Shown piece after piece: positions 40,401 to 50,116 of a stretch of DNA of 64,000 nt; the first letter of the stretch is position 1, and the number at the start of each line of letters is the position of its first letter. Below the pieces are notes generated by a model, which saw only the letters and a program-made list of their open reading frames with translations, was not told the origin of the DNA and made no database searches. The translations under genes were made by a program, and so were the position numbers. The stretch covers positions 8,222 to 72,221 of the forward strand of contig PXRU01000004.1 of NCBI GenBank assembly GCA_003020945.1, read 5' to 3'. The stretch comes from Halobacteriales archaeon QS_6_71_20. Its GTDB lineage: Archaea > Halobacteriota > Halobacteria > Halobacteriales > Haloferacaceae.

Positions 40401-41564
40401 ATGACGAACGCGAACCCGGGAGCGTACGGCCACTCCCCGTCCGCGCTCTCTGAGGAGGAACGCGCCATCCGCGAGGTGGTGCGGGAGGTCGCCGTCGAGG
40501 AGCTCCGGCCGGGCGCCCGCGAGGCCGACGAGACGGAGACGTTCCCGGAGGACGCCTGGGACGAGCTCGCCGACCTGGACCTGACGGGGCTGACGACGCC
40601 GGGGGCGTACGGCGGCTTCGACGCGGACCGCTCGACGTACGCCCTCGTCAACGAGGAGCTCGCGTACGGCGACCTCGCCGTGGCGACCGCGCTCTCCGTC
40701 CACTGTCTGGCGACGTCGTGTATCGCGAACTTCGGCACCGAGTCGGTGTGCGAGGAGTGGCTCCCGGAGATGGTCGACGGCCGGCCGGTGGGCGCGTTCT
40801 GCCTCTCCGAGCCGGACGCGGGGTCGAACCCCGCACAGATGAGCACGACGGCCGCCCGCGACGGCGACGGGTACGTGCTGAACGGCGAGAAGCAGTGGAT
40901 CACGAACGGCGAGCGCGCCGGCGTCTACGTGGTCTTCGCGAAGACGGACCCGGACGACGACGGCTCGATCACCCAGTTCCTCGTCCCGGCGGACCTCGAC
41001 GGGGTCGAAGTGGGCAAGAAGGAGGAGAAGCTGGGACTGCGTGCCTCGGACACGGTTGGGATGCAGTTCTCGGACGTGCGGGTGCCGGCGGAGTACCGAC
41101 TCACCGAGGAGGGGAAGGGGCTGTCGGCGGCGCTGTCGACGCTCACCGGCGGCCGGATCGCCATCGCGGCACAGGCCGTCGGCCTCGCGCAGGCCGCGTT
41201 CGACGAGGCCCGCGAGTACGCCCACGAGCGCGAGCAGTTCGGCGAGCCGATCGCGGAGATCCAGTCGATCCGACACAAGCTCGCCGAGATGGCCACGCGG
41301 ACGCAGGCGTCACGCCTGCTCGTCCGCGAGGCGGCCCGGCAGGCCGACGCCGGCGAGGACCCCAGACTCGCGGCGTCGATGGCGAAGTACGTCGCCAGCG
41401 AGTCGGCGGTCGACGTGGCCGACGAGGCGGTCCAGATCCACGGCGGGTACGGCTACATGAGCGAGTTCGACGTGGAGCGGTTCTACCGCGACTCGAAGAT
41501 CACGACCATCTACGAGGGGACGACCGAGATCCAGAAGACGATCATCGCGCGGGAGCTGCTGTGA
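40401..41564 (+). CDS. Acyl-CoA dehydrogenase
   Basis: The 387-residue FAD enzyme performs the first beta-oxidation step on an acyl-CoA. Motifs are GAFCLSEPDAGSNPAQM, LNGEKQWITNGERAGVYVVF, KLGLRASDTVGMQFSDVRVP, GRIAIAAQAVGLAQAAFDEA, YAHEREQFGEPIAEIQSI, IHGGYGYMSEFDVERFYRDS and TTIYEGTTEIQKTIIARELL. The Glu in TTIYEGTTE is at the usual catalytic position of this class. The ATG at 40401 begins the chain; the stop overlaps the start of the HAD gene by four bases (GTGA), so both are in one transcript. Confidence 0.93.
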   Translation: MTNANPGAYGHSPSALSEEERAIREVVREVAVEELRPGAREADETETFPEDAWDELADLDLTGLTTPGAYGGFDADRSTYALVNEELAYGDLAVATALSVHCLATSCIANFGTESVCEEWLPEMVDGRPVGAFCLSEPDAGSNPAQMSTTAARDGDGYVLNGEKQWITNGERAGVYVVFAKTDPDDDGSITQFLVPADLDGVEVGKKEEKLGLRASDTVGMQFSDVRVPAEYRLTEEGKGLSAALSTLTGGRIAIAAQAVGLAQAAFDEAREYAHEREQFGEPIAEIQSIRHKLAEMATRTQASRLLVREAARQADAGEDPRLAASMAKYVASESAVDVADEAVQIHGGYGYMSEFDVERFYRDSKITTIYEGTTEIQKTIIARELL

Positions 41565-42118
41565 CCGCCGCCGACGCGGACACCGACCCGGAAGCCGCCG
41601 ACTACGACGGCTACGGGGCGGTCGTGTTCGACCTCGACGGCACCCTCGTCCGGCTGGCGGTCGACTGGGACGCGGCCGCCGCCGACGCCGTCGCGCTGTT
41701 CGAACGGAACGGTCACGACGCCGCGGGCGCCGGACTGTGGGAACTCCTCGAACGCGCCGACGAGGTCGGCCTCCGGGCGGAGCTGGAGTCGGTGCTCTCG
41801 GACCACGAGGTCCGCGGTGCGGAGACGTCCGACCGACTGCCCCACGCGGACCGACTGCCGCTGTCCGTGCCGATCGGCGTCTGCTCGCTCAACTGCGAGG
41901 CGGCGTGCCGCGCCGCCCTCCACCGACACGCCCTCGCGGCACACGTCGACAGCGTGATCGGTCGTGACTCGGTGGCGACGTACAAGCCGGACCCGGAGCC
42001 GCTCCTGGCGTCGCTGCGGGAGCTGGGGGTCGATCCCGACGACGCGCTGTTCGTGGGCGATTCCGAACGCGACGGGGTGACGGCCGACCGAGCCGGCGTC
42101 GACTTCCGTCGGGTGTAG
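41561..42118 (+). CDS. HAD-superfamily hydrolase
   Basis: The 185-residue phosphatase-like protein has motif I VVFDLDGTLVRL (both Asp residues), motif II in VPIGVCSLNCEAAC (Ser/Cys replacing the usual Thr/Ser position), the Lys motif VATYKPDPEPLLASL, and motif IV LFVGDSERDGVTADRAGV. It resembles phosphoglycolate phosphatase-type HADs, with a small cap. The substrate is unknown. The GTG at 41561 overlaps the acyl-CoA dehydrogenase stop (GTGA). Confidence 0.85.
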   Translation: MTAADADTDPEAADYDGYGAVVFDLDGTLVRLAVDWDAAAADAVALFERNGHDAAGAGLWELLERADEVGLRAELESVLSDHEVRGAETSDRLPHADRLPLSVPIGVCSLNCEAACRAALHRHALAAHVDSVIGRDSVATYKPDPEPLLASLRELGVDPDDALFVGDSERDGVTADRAGVDFRRV

Positions 42119-42142
42119 CCCGCGACCGCCGTCGGACGGGCC

Positions 42143-42376
42143 TCACACGCGGTATCGCTTCTCGTAGTAGAACGCGCCGAGTGCGGTGACGACCCATATC
42201 GCGGCGCCGACGCGGATCGCGAACTCGGCGCGCGACCCCCAGGTGGGCAGCGTAACGAACGCCGACAGCGCCGCGACGACGCCCGCGCCGAGCGTCACCG
42301 TCACGGCGAACGTCACCTGCATCACCCAGCCGTAGTCGACCCCCTCGGGATCGGTCGTCTCGACGCGCTCCGGCAC
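42143..42376 (-). CDS. Two-segment membrane protein (DUF5822-like)
   Basis: The 77-residue protein starts V-PERVETTDPEGVDYGWVM and has two hydrophobic segments (about 20-43 and 52-69) and a basic tail (YYEKRYRV). The N-terminal acidic patch followed by YGWVMQ is typical of a haloarchaea-only family that I associate with DUF5822. The start is GTG at 42376. It is convergent with the HAD gene and divergent from panB. Confidence 0.6.
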   Translation of the reverse strand: MPERVETTDPEGVDYGWVMQVTFAVTVTLGAGVVAALSAFVTLPTWGSRAEFAIRVGAAIWVVTALGAFYYEKRYRV

Positions 42377-42486
42377 GGTCGAGCGTTCGGTCGGACCCGT
42401 TAAGCGATGTCGGTTTCGGCGGGGTCGTCCGACGCCGGCCGACGCACCCCGACCTCGTGGCGGCGACTGGTTCGACGGATCACACG

Positions 42487-42493
42487 AATTAAT
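42487..42493 (+). promoter_or_regulatory. TATA box of panB
   Basis: AATTAAT in an otherwise GC-rich spacer lies 25-31 bases before the panB ATG at 42518, predicting a leaderless transcript. Confidence 0.5.
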
Positions 42494-42517
42494 CGGGGAC
42501 GACCCGAACGTCGGTAC

Positions 42518-43330
42518 ATGGTGACCACGCGCGACCTCCGCGAGCGTGCGGGCGACGAACCCATCACGATGCTCACCGCGTACGACGCGCCGACCGCGTC
42601 CGTCGTGGACGAGGCGGGGATCGACGCGATCCTCGTCGGCGACTCGATGGGCAACGCCGTGCTCGGCCACGACTCCACGCTTCCGGTCACCCTGGCGGAG
42701 GTACGGAGCCGGACCGCGGCCGTCGCTCGCGCGACCGAGGACGCGCTCGTCGTCGCGGACATGCCGTTCCTCTCGTTCGGCGTCGACGAGGCCGAGAGCG
42801 TGGAGAACGCCGGCCGGATGCTGAAGGAGGCCGACGCCGACGCCGTGAAGCTCGAATCCGGCCCCCACACCGTTGAGCTGACGCGTCGGCTCTCGGAGCT
42901 CGGGATCCCGGTGATGGCGCACCTCGGCTTGACCCCCCAGCACGTGAACCGGACCGGCGGGTACCGGCGTCAGGGGACCGACCCGGACGAGGCCGAGCGG
43001 CTGTTGGAGCTCGCGCGCGATCACGAGGCCGCCGGCGCGTTCGCGCTGGTGCTGGAGCACGTCCCGGCGAACCTCGCGGCGCAGGTGACCGCGGCGCTGG
43101 ACGTCCCGACGGTCGGCATCGGCGCCGGCCCCGACACCGACGGGCAGGTGCTCGTGATCACCGACGTGCTCGGCCTCGACGACTGGTCGCCCCCGTTCTC
43201 GGAGCAGTACGCCGACCTCCGCGGGGAGATGGCGGAGGCGGTGACGGCGTTCAGGGAGGAGGTCGAGGACGGCTCGTTCCCCGCCGAGGAACACAGCCAC
43301 GTCGAGGACGACGTCGACGGCGTGTACTGA
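42518..43330 (+). CDS. panB: 3-methyl-2-oxobutanoate hydroxymethyltransferase
   Basis: The 270-residue enzyme makes ketopantoate from 2-oxoisovalerate and methylene-THF or -tetrahydropterin on the way to coenzyme A. Motifs are PITMLTAYDAPTASVVDEAG, LVGDSMGNAVLGHDSTLPVT, VVADMPFLSFGVDEAE, VKLESG, VMAHLGLTPQHVN, FALVLEHVP and TVGIGAGPDTDGQVLVITD. All are standard for PanB, with the Mg-binding Asp in GDS. The ATG at 42518 is favoured over the upstream start because a TATA box sits 27 bases away and the upstream extension is basic. It stands alone. Confidence 0.95.
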   Translation: MVTTRDLRERAGDEPITMLTAYDAPTASVVDEAGIDAILVGDSMGNAVLGHDSTLPVTLAEVRSRTAAVARATEDALVVADMPFLSFGVDEAESVENAGRMLKEADADAVKLESGPHTVELTRRLSELGIPVMAHLGLTPQHVNRTGGYRRQGTDPDEAERLLELARDHEAAGAFALVLEHVPANLAAQVTAALDVPTVGIGAGPDTDGQVLVITDVLGLDDWSPPFSEQYADLRGEMAEAVTAFREEVEDGSFPAEEHSHVEDDVDGVY

Positions 43331-43484
43331 GCGGCGCTCGCCGATCGCTGACAGGCGACTCGCTTCAACCCCCGGGACGACGAGTCGCGCAACCGCTGCC
43401 CGCCCCGGGGCGGCTCAGTCGGGCACGGGGACGGTGGTCCCGCCCTCGGATTTGAACCTTCGTCCGACCCGCCCGGCCGAGGGA

Positions 43485-44167
43485 TTACAGGTCGTCGAGG
43501 AACGCGTCGACGGCGTCGGCGAACGCGTCCGGCCGTTCCATCATCGTGAGGTGCGCCGCGCGGTCGACGACGGCGAGTCGGCAGTCGGGGAGCTCCCCGG
43601 CGAGATACTCGTGGTACCGCGGGGGGGTCAGCCCGTCGTGTTCGCCGACGACGGCCAGCGCCGGCGCGTCGATCCCGTCCAGTCGGTGGCGAACGTCGAA
43701 CCCGTGGCAGGTGCGGAAGTCGCGCTCGACGGTGGCGCGGCCGACCTCGCGCATAGTCTCTCGCGAGCGGGCCAGCGTGTCCTCGTCGGCGTCGTGGAAC
43801 AGGCGGTCGCGCTCGTGGAGGAACGAGAGCGCGCGCTCGAAGTCGTCGCGGAGCCACACGAGGAGGTCATCGAGCACGGTGAGCCTCGCGCCCGTGCCCG
43901 CCAGCACCAGTCCGTCGAGGTCGATATCCCGCTCCAGCGCGACCCATATCGCGACCGCCCCTCCGAGGGAACTCCCGACGAGCACCGACGCGCCGGTCGC
44001 CTCCGCGACGGCGACCACGTCGTCGGCGTACGCCTCCAGCGCGTCCGGGCCGGACTCGGCGGGGCTGTGCCGCCGCTCCCGTGGACGCACAGCAGACCCG
44101 GGCCGTCACCGTCCCGGTCCCGAACCCTGTAGGCGATCCCTCGCCCGTGGTGTTCGATCGTGTTCAT
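43485..44167 (-). pseudogene. Alpha/beta hydrolase broken by internal deletion
   Basis: The 5' part reads MNTIEHHGRGIAYRVRDRDG then GLLCVHGSGG, a normal hydrolase N-terminus with the oxyanion HGxGG. At about 44068-44074 the frame shifts and continues as SPAESGPDALEAYADDVVAV then VLVGSSLGGAVAIWVAL, with the Ser elbow, and VVGEHDGLTPP and RAAHLTMME supplying Asp and His. Roughly 33-36 residues normally found between the oxyanion loop and this point (including the strand ending in a GHGxS-like motif) are missing. A deletion plus frame change, rather than a one-base error, best explains it. The right part alone could be translated from an internal start but would lack the oxyanion loop. Confidence 0.75.
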
Positions 44168-44299
44168 GTACTCCTGTCGCCGCCGCGGAGTCATAAAACG
44201 GCCGACAGTCCACCTCGGTCCTCGGGACGACCGCTGTGAACCACCACACAATCTGTCGGTTTCGATCCCGAAGCCTTCTTGCGATCGGTCGGCGACAAG

Positions 44300-44307
44300 T
44301 TTATATA
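44300..44307 (+). promoter_or_regulatory. Strong TATA box of the Hsp20-like/CDC48 operon
   Basis: TTTATATA lies about 32-39 bases upstream of the ATG at 44339, predicting a leader of about ten bases. It is the clearest TATA box in the window, consistent with strong expression of the operon. Confidence 0.6.
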
Positions 44308-44338
44308 CGTAAGCGTGTTACCTCTGGTTAGGAACGAT

Positions 44339-44587
44339 ATGATTCAACGACACACCACGGACCGGCGCGGGCGGTTCCTCCGCCGGTACGACTACGACGA
44401 CGGGACCGTCATCGCGGCGGACCTGAACGCGGCCGACGAGGACGTGACCGTCGACACGGTCGACGGCACGGCGATCGTCGTCGTCGAGCGCGACGACGAC
44501 GACGACGAGGAGTTCGAGTTCGAGCTCCCCGGCTCGGCCGCAAGCGTTGACATCGAGAACGGCGTACTCACGATCACTGTCGCATGA
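44339..44587 (+). CDS. Small Hsp20-like protein (DUF7127-like) ahead of CDC48
   Basis: The 82-residue protein is beta-rich with an acidic run ([19 protein letters not shown]) and ends [14 protein letters not shown], which matches the last strands of the alpha-crystallin/Hsp20 fold. It begins [19 protein letters not shown]. Its stop overlaps the start of the CDC48 gene by four bases (ATGA), so the two are translationally coupled. A chaperone or adaptor role for the ATPase is an inference from fold and coupling. The ATG at 44339 is chosen over the start 60 bases earlier by spacing from the TATA box. Confidence 0.8.
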   Translation: MIQRHTTDRRGRFLRRYDYDDGTVIAADLNAADEDVTVDTVDGTAIVVVERDDDDDEEFEFELPGSAASVDIENGVLTITVA

Positions 44588-46842
44588 AACTCACCGTCAA
44601 GCCACTGAAGCAGAAGGACGCGGGTCGCCGCCTCGCCGCGATCGACCGCGTCGCCGCCGACGAGCTCGACCTCTCCGGCGGCGACTATATCAGGATCGAG
44701 GGCGAGTCCACGGCCATCGCACGCGTGTGGCCCGGCTACCCCGAGGACGACAACACCGGCGTCGCCCGCATCGACGGCCAGCTCCGGCAGGAGGCGGGCG
44801 TGGGCATCGACGACCGCATCGCCGTCGAGGCGGCGGACGTGGAGCCGGCCGAGCGGATCACCATTGCGCTGCCCCAGCAGTTCGGGATCCGCGGCAACGT
44901 CGGCTCGATCATCCGCGACAAGCTCTCCGGCCAGCCCGTCACGCAGGGCCAGACCATCCGGTTCCCCCTCGGATTAGGCCTCATGGGCGGCGGCTCCCAG
45001 GCCGTCCCCCTGAAGATCGCGTCGACCCAGCCGTCCGGCACCGTCGTGATCACCGACGCCACGGAGGTCGACATCTCGGAGCAGCCCGCCGAGCAGATCG
45101 CCGAGTCCGCCGGCGGCGGCGCCGAGACGCCCGACGTCGCCTACGAGGACATCGGCGGCCTCGACGAGGAGCTCGAACAGGTCCGCGAGATGATCGAGCT
45201 GCCGATGCGGCACCCGGAGCTGTTCAAGCGGCTCGGCATCGAGCCCCCGAAGGGCGTGCTGTTGCACGGCCCGCCGGGCACCGGGAAGACGCTCATCGCG
45301 AAGGCCGTCGCCAACGAGATCGACGCGCACTTCCAGACGCTCTCGGGCCCCGAGATCATGTCGAAGTACTACGGGGAAAGCGAGGAGCAGCTCCGCGAGG
45401 TGTTCGAGGAGGCGTCGGAGAACGCCCCCGCGATCATCTTCATGGACGAGCTGGACTCCATCGCGCCCAAGCGCGAGGAGGCCGGCGGCGACGTGGAGCG
45501 CCGCGTCGTGGCCCAACTGCTCTCGCTGATGGACGGGCTGGAGGAGCGCGGCGAGGTGGTCGTCATCGGGGCGACCAACCGCGTCGACGCGATCGACCCG
45601 GCGCTGCGCCGCGGCGGCCGCTTCGACCGCGAGATCGAGATCGGCGTCCCCGACCGGGACGGCCGCAAGGAGATCCTCCAGGTCCACACCCGGAACATGC
45701 CGCTTGCCGAGGAGATCGACATCGACGAGTACGCCGAGACGACCCACGGCTTCGTCGGCGCCGACATCGCCAGCCTCGCGAAGGAGGCCGGCATGAACGC
45801 CATCCGTCGCATCCGGCCGCGGATCGACCTCGACGAGGAGGAGATCGACGCGGAGATCCTCGAGTCCATCGAGATCACGAGCCGCGACATGCGGGAGGCG
45901 CTCAAGGGCATCGAGCCGTCCGCGCTGCGGGAGGGGTTCGTCGAGGTGCCCGACGTCACGTGGGCCGACGTCGGCGGGCTCGACGACACGAAAGAGCGCC
46001 TCCGCGAGACGATCCAGTGGCCCCTCGACTACCCGGAGGTGTTCGAGGCGATGGACATGGAGTCCGCGAAGGGCGTGCTCATGTACGGCCCGCCGGGCAC
46101 CGGGAAGACGCTGCTGGCGAAGGCCGTCGCCAACGAGTCAGAGTCCAACTTCATCTCCGTGAAGGGACCGGAGCTGCTCGACAAGTACGTCGGGGAGTCC
46201 GAGAAGGGGGTCCGCGAGATCTTCAGCAAGGCCCGCGAGAACGCCCCCACCGTCATCTTCTTCGACGAGATCGACGCGATCGCCACCGAGCGGGGCAGCA
46301 ACACCGGCGACTCCGGCGTCAGCGAGCGCGTCGTTTCCCAACTGCTGACGGAGCTCGACGGGCTGGAGACGCTGGAGGACGTGGTCGTCATCGCGACGAC
46401 CAACCGCCCGGACCTCATCGACAGCGCGCTGTTGCGCCCGGGGCGACTCGACAGGCACGTCCACGTGCCCGTCCCCGACGAGGACGGCCGCCGGAAGGTC
46501 TTCGAGGTCCACACCCAGCACAAGCCGCTGGCCGACGACGTCGACCTCGAGACGCTCGCCCGGAGGACGGACGGCTACGTCGGCGCCGACATCGAGGCGG
46601 TGATCCGCGAGGCGTCGATGAACGCCTCCCGCGAGTTCGTCCGGTCCGTCTCTCCCGAGGAGGTCGGCGACTCGCTGGGCAACGTCCGCGTGACGATGGC
46701 CCACTTCGAGCGGGCGCTGGAGGCGGTCAACCCCTCCGTCACGGAGGAGACCAGGGAGCGCTACGAGGAGATCGAACGGCGGTTCCAGCGCAGCGAGCCC
46801 CGCGACGAGGGGCGGGGCGAACTGGGTCGGACGTTCCAGTGA
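44584..46842 (+). CDS. CDC48/VCP-type AAA ATPase
   Basis: The 752-residue protein has the CDC48 N-domain ([38 protein letters not shown]) and two AAA modules. D1 has [36 protein letters not shown] and the Arg-finger region [16 protein letters not shown]2 has [36 protein letters not shown] and [15 protein letters not shown]. Both Walker A and B motifs are intact. It unfolds proteins, probably feeding the archaeal proteasome in the cytosol. It starts within the stop codon of the Hsp20-like gene and has no stop-proximal partner. Confidence 0.95.
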   Translation: MKLTVKPLKQKDAGRRLAAIDRVAADELDLSGGDYIRIEGESTAIARVWPGYPEDDNTGVARIDGQLRQEAGVGIDDRIAVEAADVEPAERITIALPQQFGIRGNVGSIIRDKLSGQPVTQGQTIRFPLGLGLMGGGSQAVPLKIASTQPSGTVVITDATEVDISEQPAEQIAESAGGGAETPDVAYEDIGGLDEELEQVREMIELPMRHPELFKRLGIEPPKGVLLHGPPGTGKTLIAKAVANEIDAHFQTLSGPEIMSKYYGESEEQLREVFEEASENAPAIIFMDELDSIAPKREEAGGDVERRVVAQLLSLMDGLEERGEVVVIGATNRVDAIDPALRRGGRFDREIEIGVPDRDGRKEILQVHTRNMPLAEEIDIDEYAETTHGFVGADIASLAKEAGMNAIRRIRPRIDLDEEEIDAEILESIEITSRDMREALKGIEPSALREGFVEVPDVTWADVGGLDDTKERLRETIQWPLDYPEVFEAMDMESAKGVLMYGPPGTGKTLLAKAVANESESNFISVKGPELLDKYVGESEKGVREIFSKARENAPTVIFFDEIDAIATERGSNTGDSGVSERVVSQLLTELDGLETLEDVVVIATTNRPDLIDSALLRPGRLDRHVHVPVPDEDGRRKVFEVHTQHKPLADDVDLETLARRTDGYVGADIEAVIREASMNASREFVRSVSPEEVGDSLGNVRVTMAHFERALEAVNPSVTEETRERYEEIERRFQRSEPRDEGRGELGRTFQ

Positions 46843-46926
46843 CCCTCGTTTAACGGGGGGCATGTCCTCGCAGGCGGCGAAGCCGCCCGCTATGACCGGA
46901 CCGCCGTCAAACCCCCGTTCATCTCG

Positions 46927-46974
46927 TCGGATTCCGAAGCAATCCGACTACTGATCAGACGCCTCTGGCGTCTG
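46927..46974. repeat. Two adjacent perfect hairpins downstream of CDC48
   Basis: TCGGATT (46927-46933) pairs with AATCCGA (46941-46947), and CAGACGCC (46956-46963) pairs with GGCGTCTG (46967-46974) around a three-base loop. They sit in the 205-base spacer after the CDC48 stop, with a shorter GGCGGC-AA-GCCGCC hairpin at 46873-46887. They could help mRNA termination or stability, or be a small non-coding repeat. Confidence 0.6.
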
Positions 46975-47047
46975 GTGATGCCGAATCGCCGCTCGCTCGG
47001 GCCGTCGACCCTCGCTCGCGGTACTGACGCCAGTGACCTCGGATCCT

Positions 47048-47335
47048 CTACTCCCGCTTCAGCCCGCCGCGCTCCTTGATCTGCATGATCCGTCGGACGT
47101 TCAGGTAGATCTCCTGCGGGGAGGTGTCTTCCTCGGGGTCGTACAGGTCCGAAACCCGGTAGAGGATCGCTGAGAGCTGTTTCGACTCGCCGGAGTCGCC
47201 GCGGACGTCCTCGGCGATCTCCCGGAGGAGTTTCCGGCGCTCGGGCTCGGGCGGGAACTCCTCCTCGGCGTCCGGCGCGGGCCGCCGGTCGGGGTCGTCG
47301 CCCGCGGCCTCGGCGGTGTCTGTGTCGTCGCTCAT
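47048..47335 (-). CDS. Conserved small acidic protein, unknown function
   Basis: The 95-residue protein has a disordered acidic N-terminus (about 1-30) and a helical region PEPERRKLLREIAEDVRGDS then LSAILYRVSDLYDPEEDTSP and IYLNVRRIMQIKERGG. The charged helical pattern suggests a small protein-interaction domain. I know no function. The ATG at 47335 gives the acidic MSDD start. It is convergent with CDC48 and divergent from the zinc-ribbon gene. Confidence 0.6.
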   Translation of the reverse strand: MSDDTDTAEAAGDDPDRRPAPDAEEEFPPEPERRKLLREIAEDVRGDSGESKQLSAILYRVSDLYDPEEDTSPQEIYLNVRRIMQIKERGGLKRE

Positions 47336-47498
47336 ACCGACCGTTCGACGCGCCCGCGGCTAATCCCTTTCTGACTCGTGACGCGGCCGGATGCGCCGGC
47401 ACCTACGCCAAGACGTCGCCGGACTGCTGTTTTTCGCGGAGGCGACACCTCCTACGAGGACGATAGATTGAAGTCGGTGTGAGCAGGTTCCGGGCACG

Positions 47499-47717
47499 AT
47501 GTCTGCATACAGCTTCTCACGGGGCTACAAGTGTCCACGATGTGACGGCGAGACGGAGATCTTCTACGATCGGGGGGAGACGGTTCGCTGCGGGTGGGTC
47601 TGTCCGAAGGACGACTGCCACGCGATCGGGTTCGGGTTCCGGGGGCGCCGGAGCGCCAGGATCGGACTCCGGGAGTTCCGAGAGGAGGTGGCGAACGAAC
47701 ACCGGGAGTATCGCTGA
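47499..47717 (+). CDS. Small zinc-ribbon protein
   Basis: The 72-residue protein has YKCPRCDGETEIFYDRG and VRCGWVCPKDDCHAIGF, a CxxC plus C-x4-C-x4-C pattern forming a zinc ribbon. A basic helical tail follows (RRSARIGLREFREEVANEH). It may be a nucleic-acid-binding or ribosome-associated adaptor; no specific function is known. The ATG at 47499 (MSAYSFSRG) is preceded by an AT-rich GATAGATTGAA about 30 bases upstream. Confidence 0.65.
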   Translation: MSAYSFSRGYKCPRCDGETEIFYDRGETVRCGWVCPKDDCHAIGFGFRGRRSARIGLREFREEVANEHREYR

Positions 47718-47829
47718 GGAGGGCTTCAGTCGACGACCGGATGTCGCTCGCTCCGGGTCGGGAGCGGACCGTTCGCGGGACGGTCGCGGCGCTCTCGGGT
47801 GGGTGAGCGAACCGAACAACAGCCGCGAG

Positions 47830-48900
47830 TCACTGTGCGGGCGTGTCGCGTCCCGCGCGTCGGCCGGCCTTCCGCCGCCTGACGACGCCGACGTTGTTCG
47901 CGACGTTCTCGGTGACGAGCCGGAACGCGTCGCCCACCGAGTCGTCCCGGTCGCGGACGACCGGTCCGCCGTCCTCGCCGCCCGTCCGCACCGACGGGTC
48001 CAGCGGGACGCCGCCGAGGAACGGGAGGTCGTTGTCGGCGGCGAACTGCTTGCCGCCGCCCTTGCCGAAGACCTCGTGTTCGCCGCCGCAGTCCGGACAG
48101 ACGAACCCCGACATGTTCTCGACGATGCCGAGCACGTTCGTGTCGTGTTTGCCGAACATCCGCAGCCCCTTGTTGGCGTCGTCGAGCGCGACCTCCTCAG
48201 GGGTGGTGACGATCACCGCACCTGTGAGGGGGAGCGTCTGGAGGATGGTGAGCTGCGTGTCGCCGGTGCCCGGCGGCAGGTCGAGCACGAGGTAGTCGAG
48301 CTCGCCCCAGTCGACGTCCTCGACGAGCTGGGTGATCAGCTTGTGGACCATCGGCCCCCGCCAGATGACCGGGTCGTCCTCGCCGACGAGAAAGGCCATG
48401 CTCATCAGCCTCATCCCGAACTTCTGGGGCGGGACGATCGTCTCGTCCTCGGTCGCGTGGGGCGCCTCGTCGGCGTCGACCATCCGCGGGACGTTCGGCC
48501 CGTAGATGTCCGCGTCGAACAGGCCGACCTTCGCGCCCAGTTCCGAGAGGCCGGCCGCCAGGTTCACCGCCACCGTCGACTTGCCGACGCCGCCCTTCCC
48601 GGAGGCGACCGCGATGACGTTCTTCACGTTCGGCAGCACCTCCTCGCCGGCGGAGAGTTCGGACTGCACGTCGGCGGCGATGTCGAGCGCGTAGTCGACG
48701 TCGGCGAGCGCGTCGCGCACCGCCTCGGCGATCGCGGTTTCGTTCGGCGCGTACGGCGCGCCCAGCGCGAGCGACACCCGGACGACGCCCTCGGCGTCGT
48801 CGACCTGTACCGCGTTCACGAGACCGAGCGAGACGATGTCCTCGCCGAGGTCCGGGTCCTCGACGCCCGCGAGTCGCTCGCGTACGGCGGCTTCGTCCAT
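47830..48900 (-). CDS. Mrp/NBP35-type P-loop Fe-S carrier
   Basis: The 356-residue protein has an N-terminal DUF59/MIP18-like domain (MDEAAVRERLAGVEDPDLGE, about residues 1-75). The Mrp ATPase domain has the deviant Walker A ASGKGGVGKSTVAVNLAAGL, switch DADIYGPNVPRM, LDLPPGTGDTQ, and the cluster-binding CPDCGGE in the ENMSGFVCPDCGG loop. Such proteins bind and hand on [4Fe-4S] clusters. The ATG at 48900 gives the family N-terminus; the upstream start would add a poorly conserved leader. It is divergent from moaA, which needs Fe-S clusters. Confidence 0.93.
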   Translation of the reverse strand: MDEAAVRERLAGVEDPDLGEDIVSLGLVNAVQVDDAEGVVRVSLALGAPYAPNETAIAEAVRDALADVDYALDIAADVQSELSAGEEVLPNVKNVIAVASGKGGVGKSTVAVNLAAGLSELGAKVGLFDADIYGPNVPRMVDADEAPHATEDETIVPPQKFGMRLMSMAFLVGEDDPVIWRGPMVHKLITQLVEDVDWGELDYLVLDLPPGTGDTQLTILQTLPLTGAVIVTTPEEVALDDANKGLRMFGKHDTNVLGIVENMSGFVCPDCGGEHEVFGKGGGKQFAADNDLPFLGGVPLDPSVRTGGEDGGPVVRDRDDSVGDAFRLVTENVANNVGVVRRRKAGRRAGRDTPAQ

Positions 48901-49069
48901 GTCCGCCCTCGGCGATCCCCCCGAATAAGGGTTTCCCACCCGGCGACGGCCCCCGCCGCGCCCGGGATCGCTGTACCGAACTCGACCCGTCGGATGTAAT
49001 TACTATGAGTTACGATATTCGGGGTGAACCCCACAGATTCAAGTACGCGCGAACGGATCCAGCGACACA

Positions 49070-50056
49070 ATGGCGACTCCGCTGGTCGACGACTTCGGCC
49101 GGGAGGTGACGGGCGTTCGCGTCTCGCTCACCGACCGGTGTAACTTCGACTGCGTCTACTGCCACAACGAGGGGCTGGGCGACACGCGCGGACCCATGGA
49201 CCCGCGGGACGACGAGATGTCGACCGACGACGTCGTCCGCTTCCTGAGGGTCGCCGCCGACTTCGGTGTCGACGCGGTGAAGTTCACCGGCGGGGAGCCG
49301 ATGCTCCGGGACGACCTCGAGGAGATCGTCCGCCGGACCCCCGACTCCATGGAGACCTCCATGACGACCAACGGGACGTACCTGCCGGGCCGCGCGGAGG
49401 CCCTCGTCGACGCCGGGCTCGACCGCGTGAACGTCTCCCAGGACGCGCTCGACCCCGACGAGTTCGCCGAGATCACGAACTCCGGCGCCTACGAGGCGGT
49501 GCTCGAGGGGGTGCGCTGTGCCGTCGACGCCGGGCTCGACCCGGTGAAGCTCAACATGGTCGTGTTCGAGCACACCGCCGGCTTCGTCGAGGGGATGGTC
49601 GACCACGTCGCCGAGAACGAGGGGCTCCAGCTCCAGCTCATCGAGTACATGCCGGAGCTGACGGGTCGCCCGGAGTGGAACATCGACATCCAGCGGGTCC
49701 ACGACTGGCTCGCCGACGTCGCCGACCGCGTCGAGCACCGCGAGATGCACGACCGGAAGCGCTACTTCGTCGGCGAGGACGGCGACGGGGACGGCGGCAT
49801 GGTGGAGATCGTCGACCCGGTCGAGAACGCCGGTTTCTGTGCGAACTGCGGTCGCGTCCGCGTCACCCACGAGGGGTATCTGAAGGGCTGTCTGAACCGC
49901 AACGATGACCTGAAGTCGATGGGGGAGATGACCGAGCCCGAGATCCGCGAGGCGTTCCGCGAGGTCGTCGACGACCGCGTCCCCTACTACGGGGAGTACC
50001 TCGTCGAGAACGATCGCGGCGAGTGGGAGATCGACGAGGAGTACATCGGCGCGTAA
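49070..50056 (+). CDS. moaA: GTP 3',8-cyclase MoaA
   Basis: The 328-residue radical-SAM enzyme makes the first molybdopterin intermediate from GTP. The N-terminal cluster motif is [20 protein letters not shown] (CxxxCxxC), followed by [14 protein letters not shown] and SMTTNGTYL. The C-terminal cluster is [20 protein letters not shown] with the later Cys in GCLNRND. The usual Gly-Gly C-terminus is here EYIGA, a variation to note. The ATG at 49070 follows an AT-rich ATTCAAGTA at about -27. It is divergent from the Mrp carrier gene. Confidence 0.93.
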   Translation: MATPLVDDFGREVTGVRVSLTDRCNFDCVYCHNEGLGDTRGPMDPRDDEMSTDDVVRFLRVAADFGVDAVKFTGGEPMLRDDLEEIVRRTPDSMETSMTTNGTYLPGRAEALVDAGLDRVNVSQDALDPDEFAEITNSGAYEAVLEGVRCAVDAGLDPVKLNMVVFEHTAGFVEGMVDHVAENEGLQLQLIEYMPELTGRPEWNIDIQRVHDWLADVADRVEHREMHDRKRYFVGEDGDGDGGMVEIVDPVENAGFCANCGRVRVTHEGYLKGCLNRNDDLKSMGEMTEPEIREAFREVVDDRVPYYGEYLVENDRGEWEIDEEYIGA

Positions 50057-50116
50057 CCCGGCGGGCCGCCTGCCGAGATCGCCACCGCTTTTCGCTCCGC
50101 AGTCGTCGGCTTCCCC

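Noticed and set aside
43440-43475. tRNA-like 3' fragment (TTTGAACC context) on the plus strand
   Set aside because: The T-loop-like ATTTGAA is not flanked by a five-base complementary T stem, and no anticodon arm or D arm fits. It is a chance match in a GC-rich spacer.
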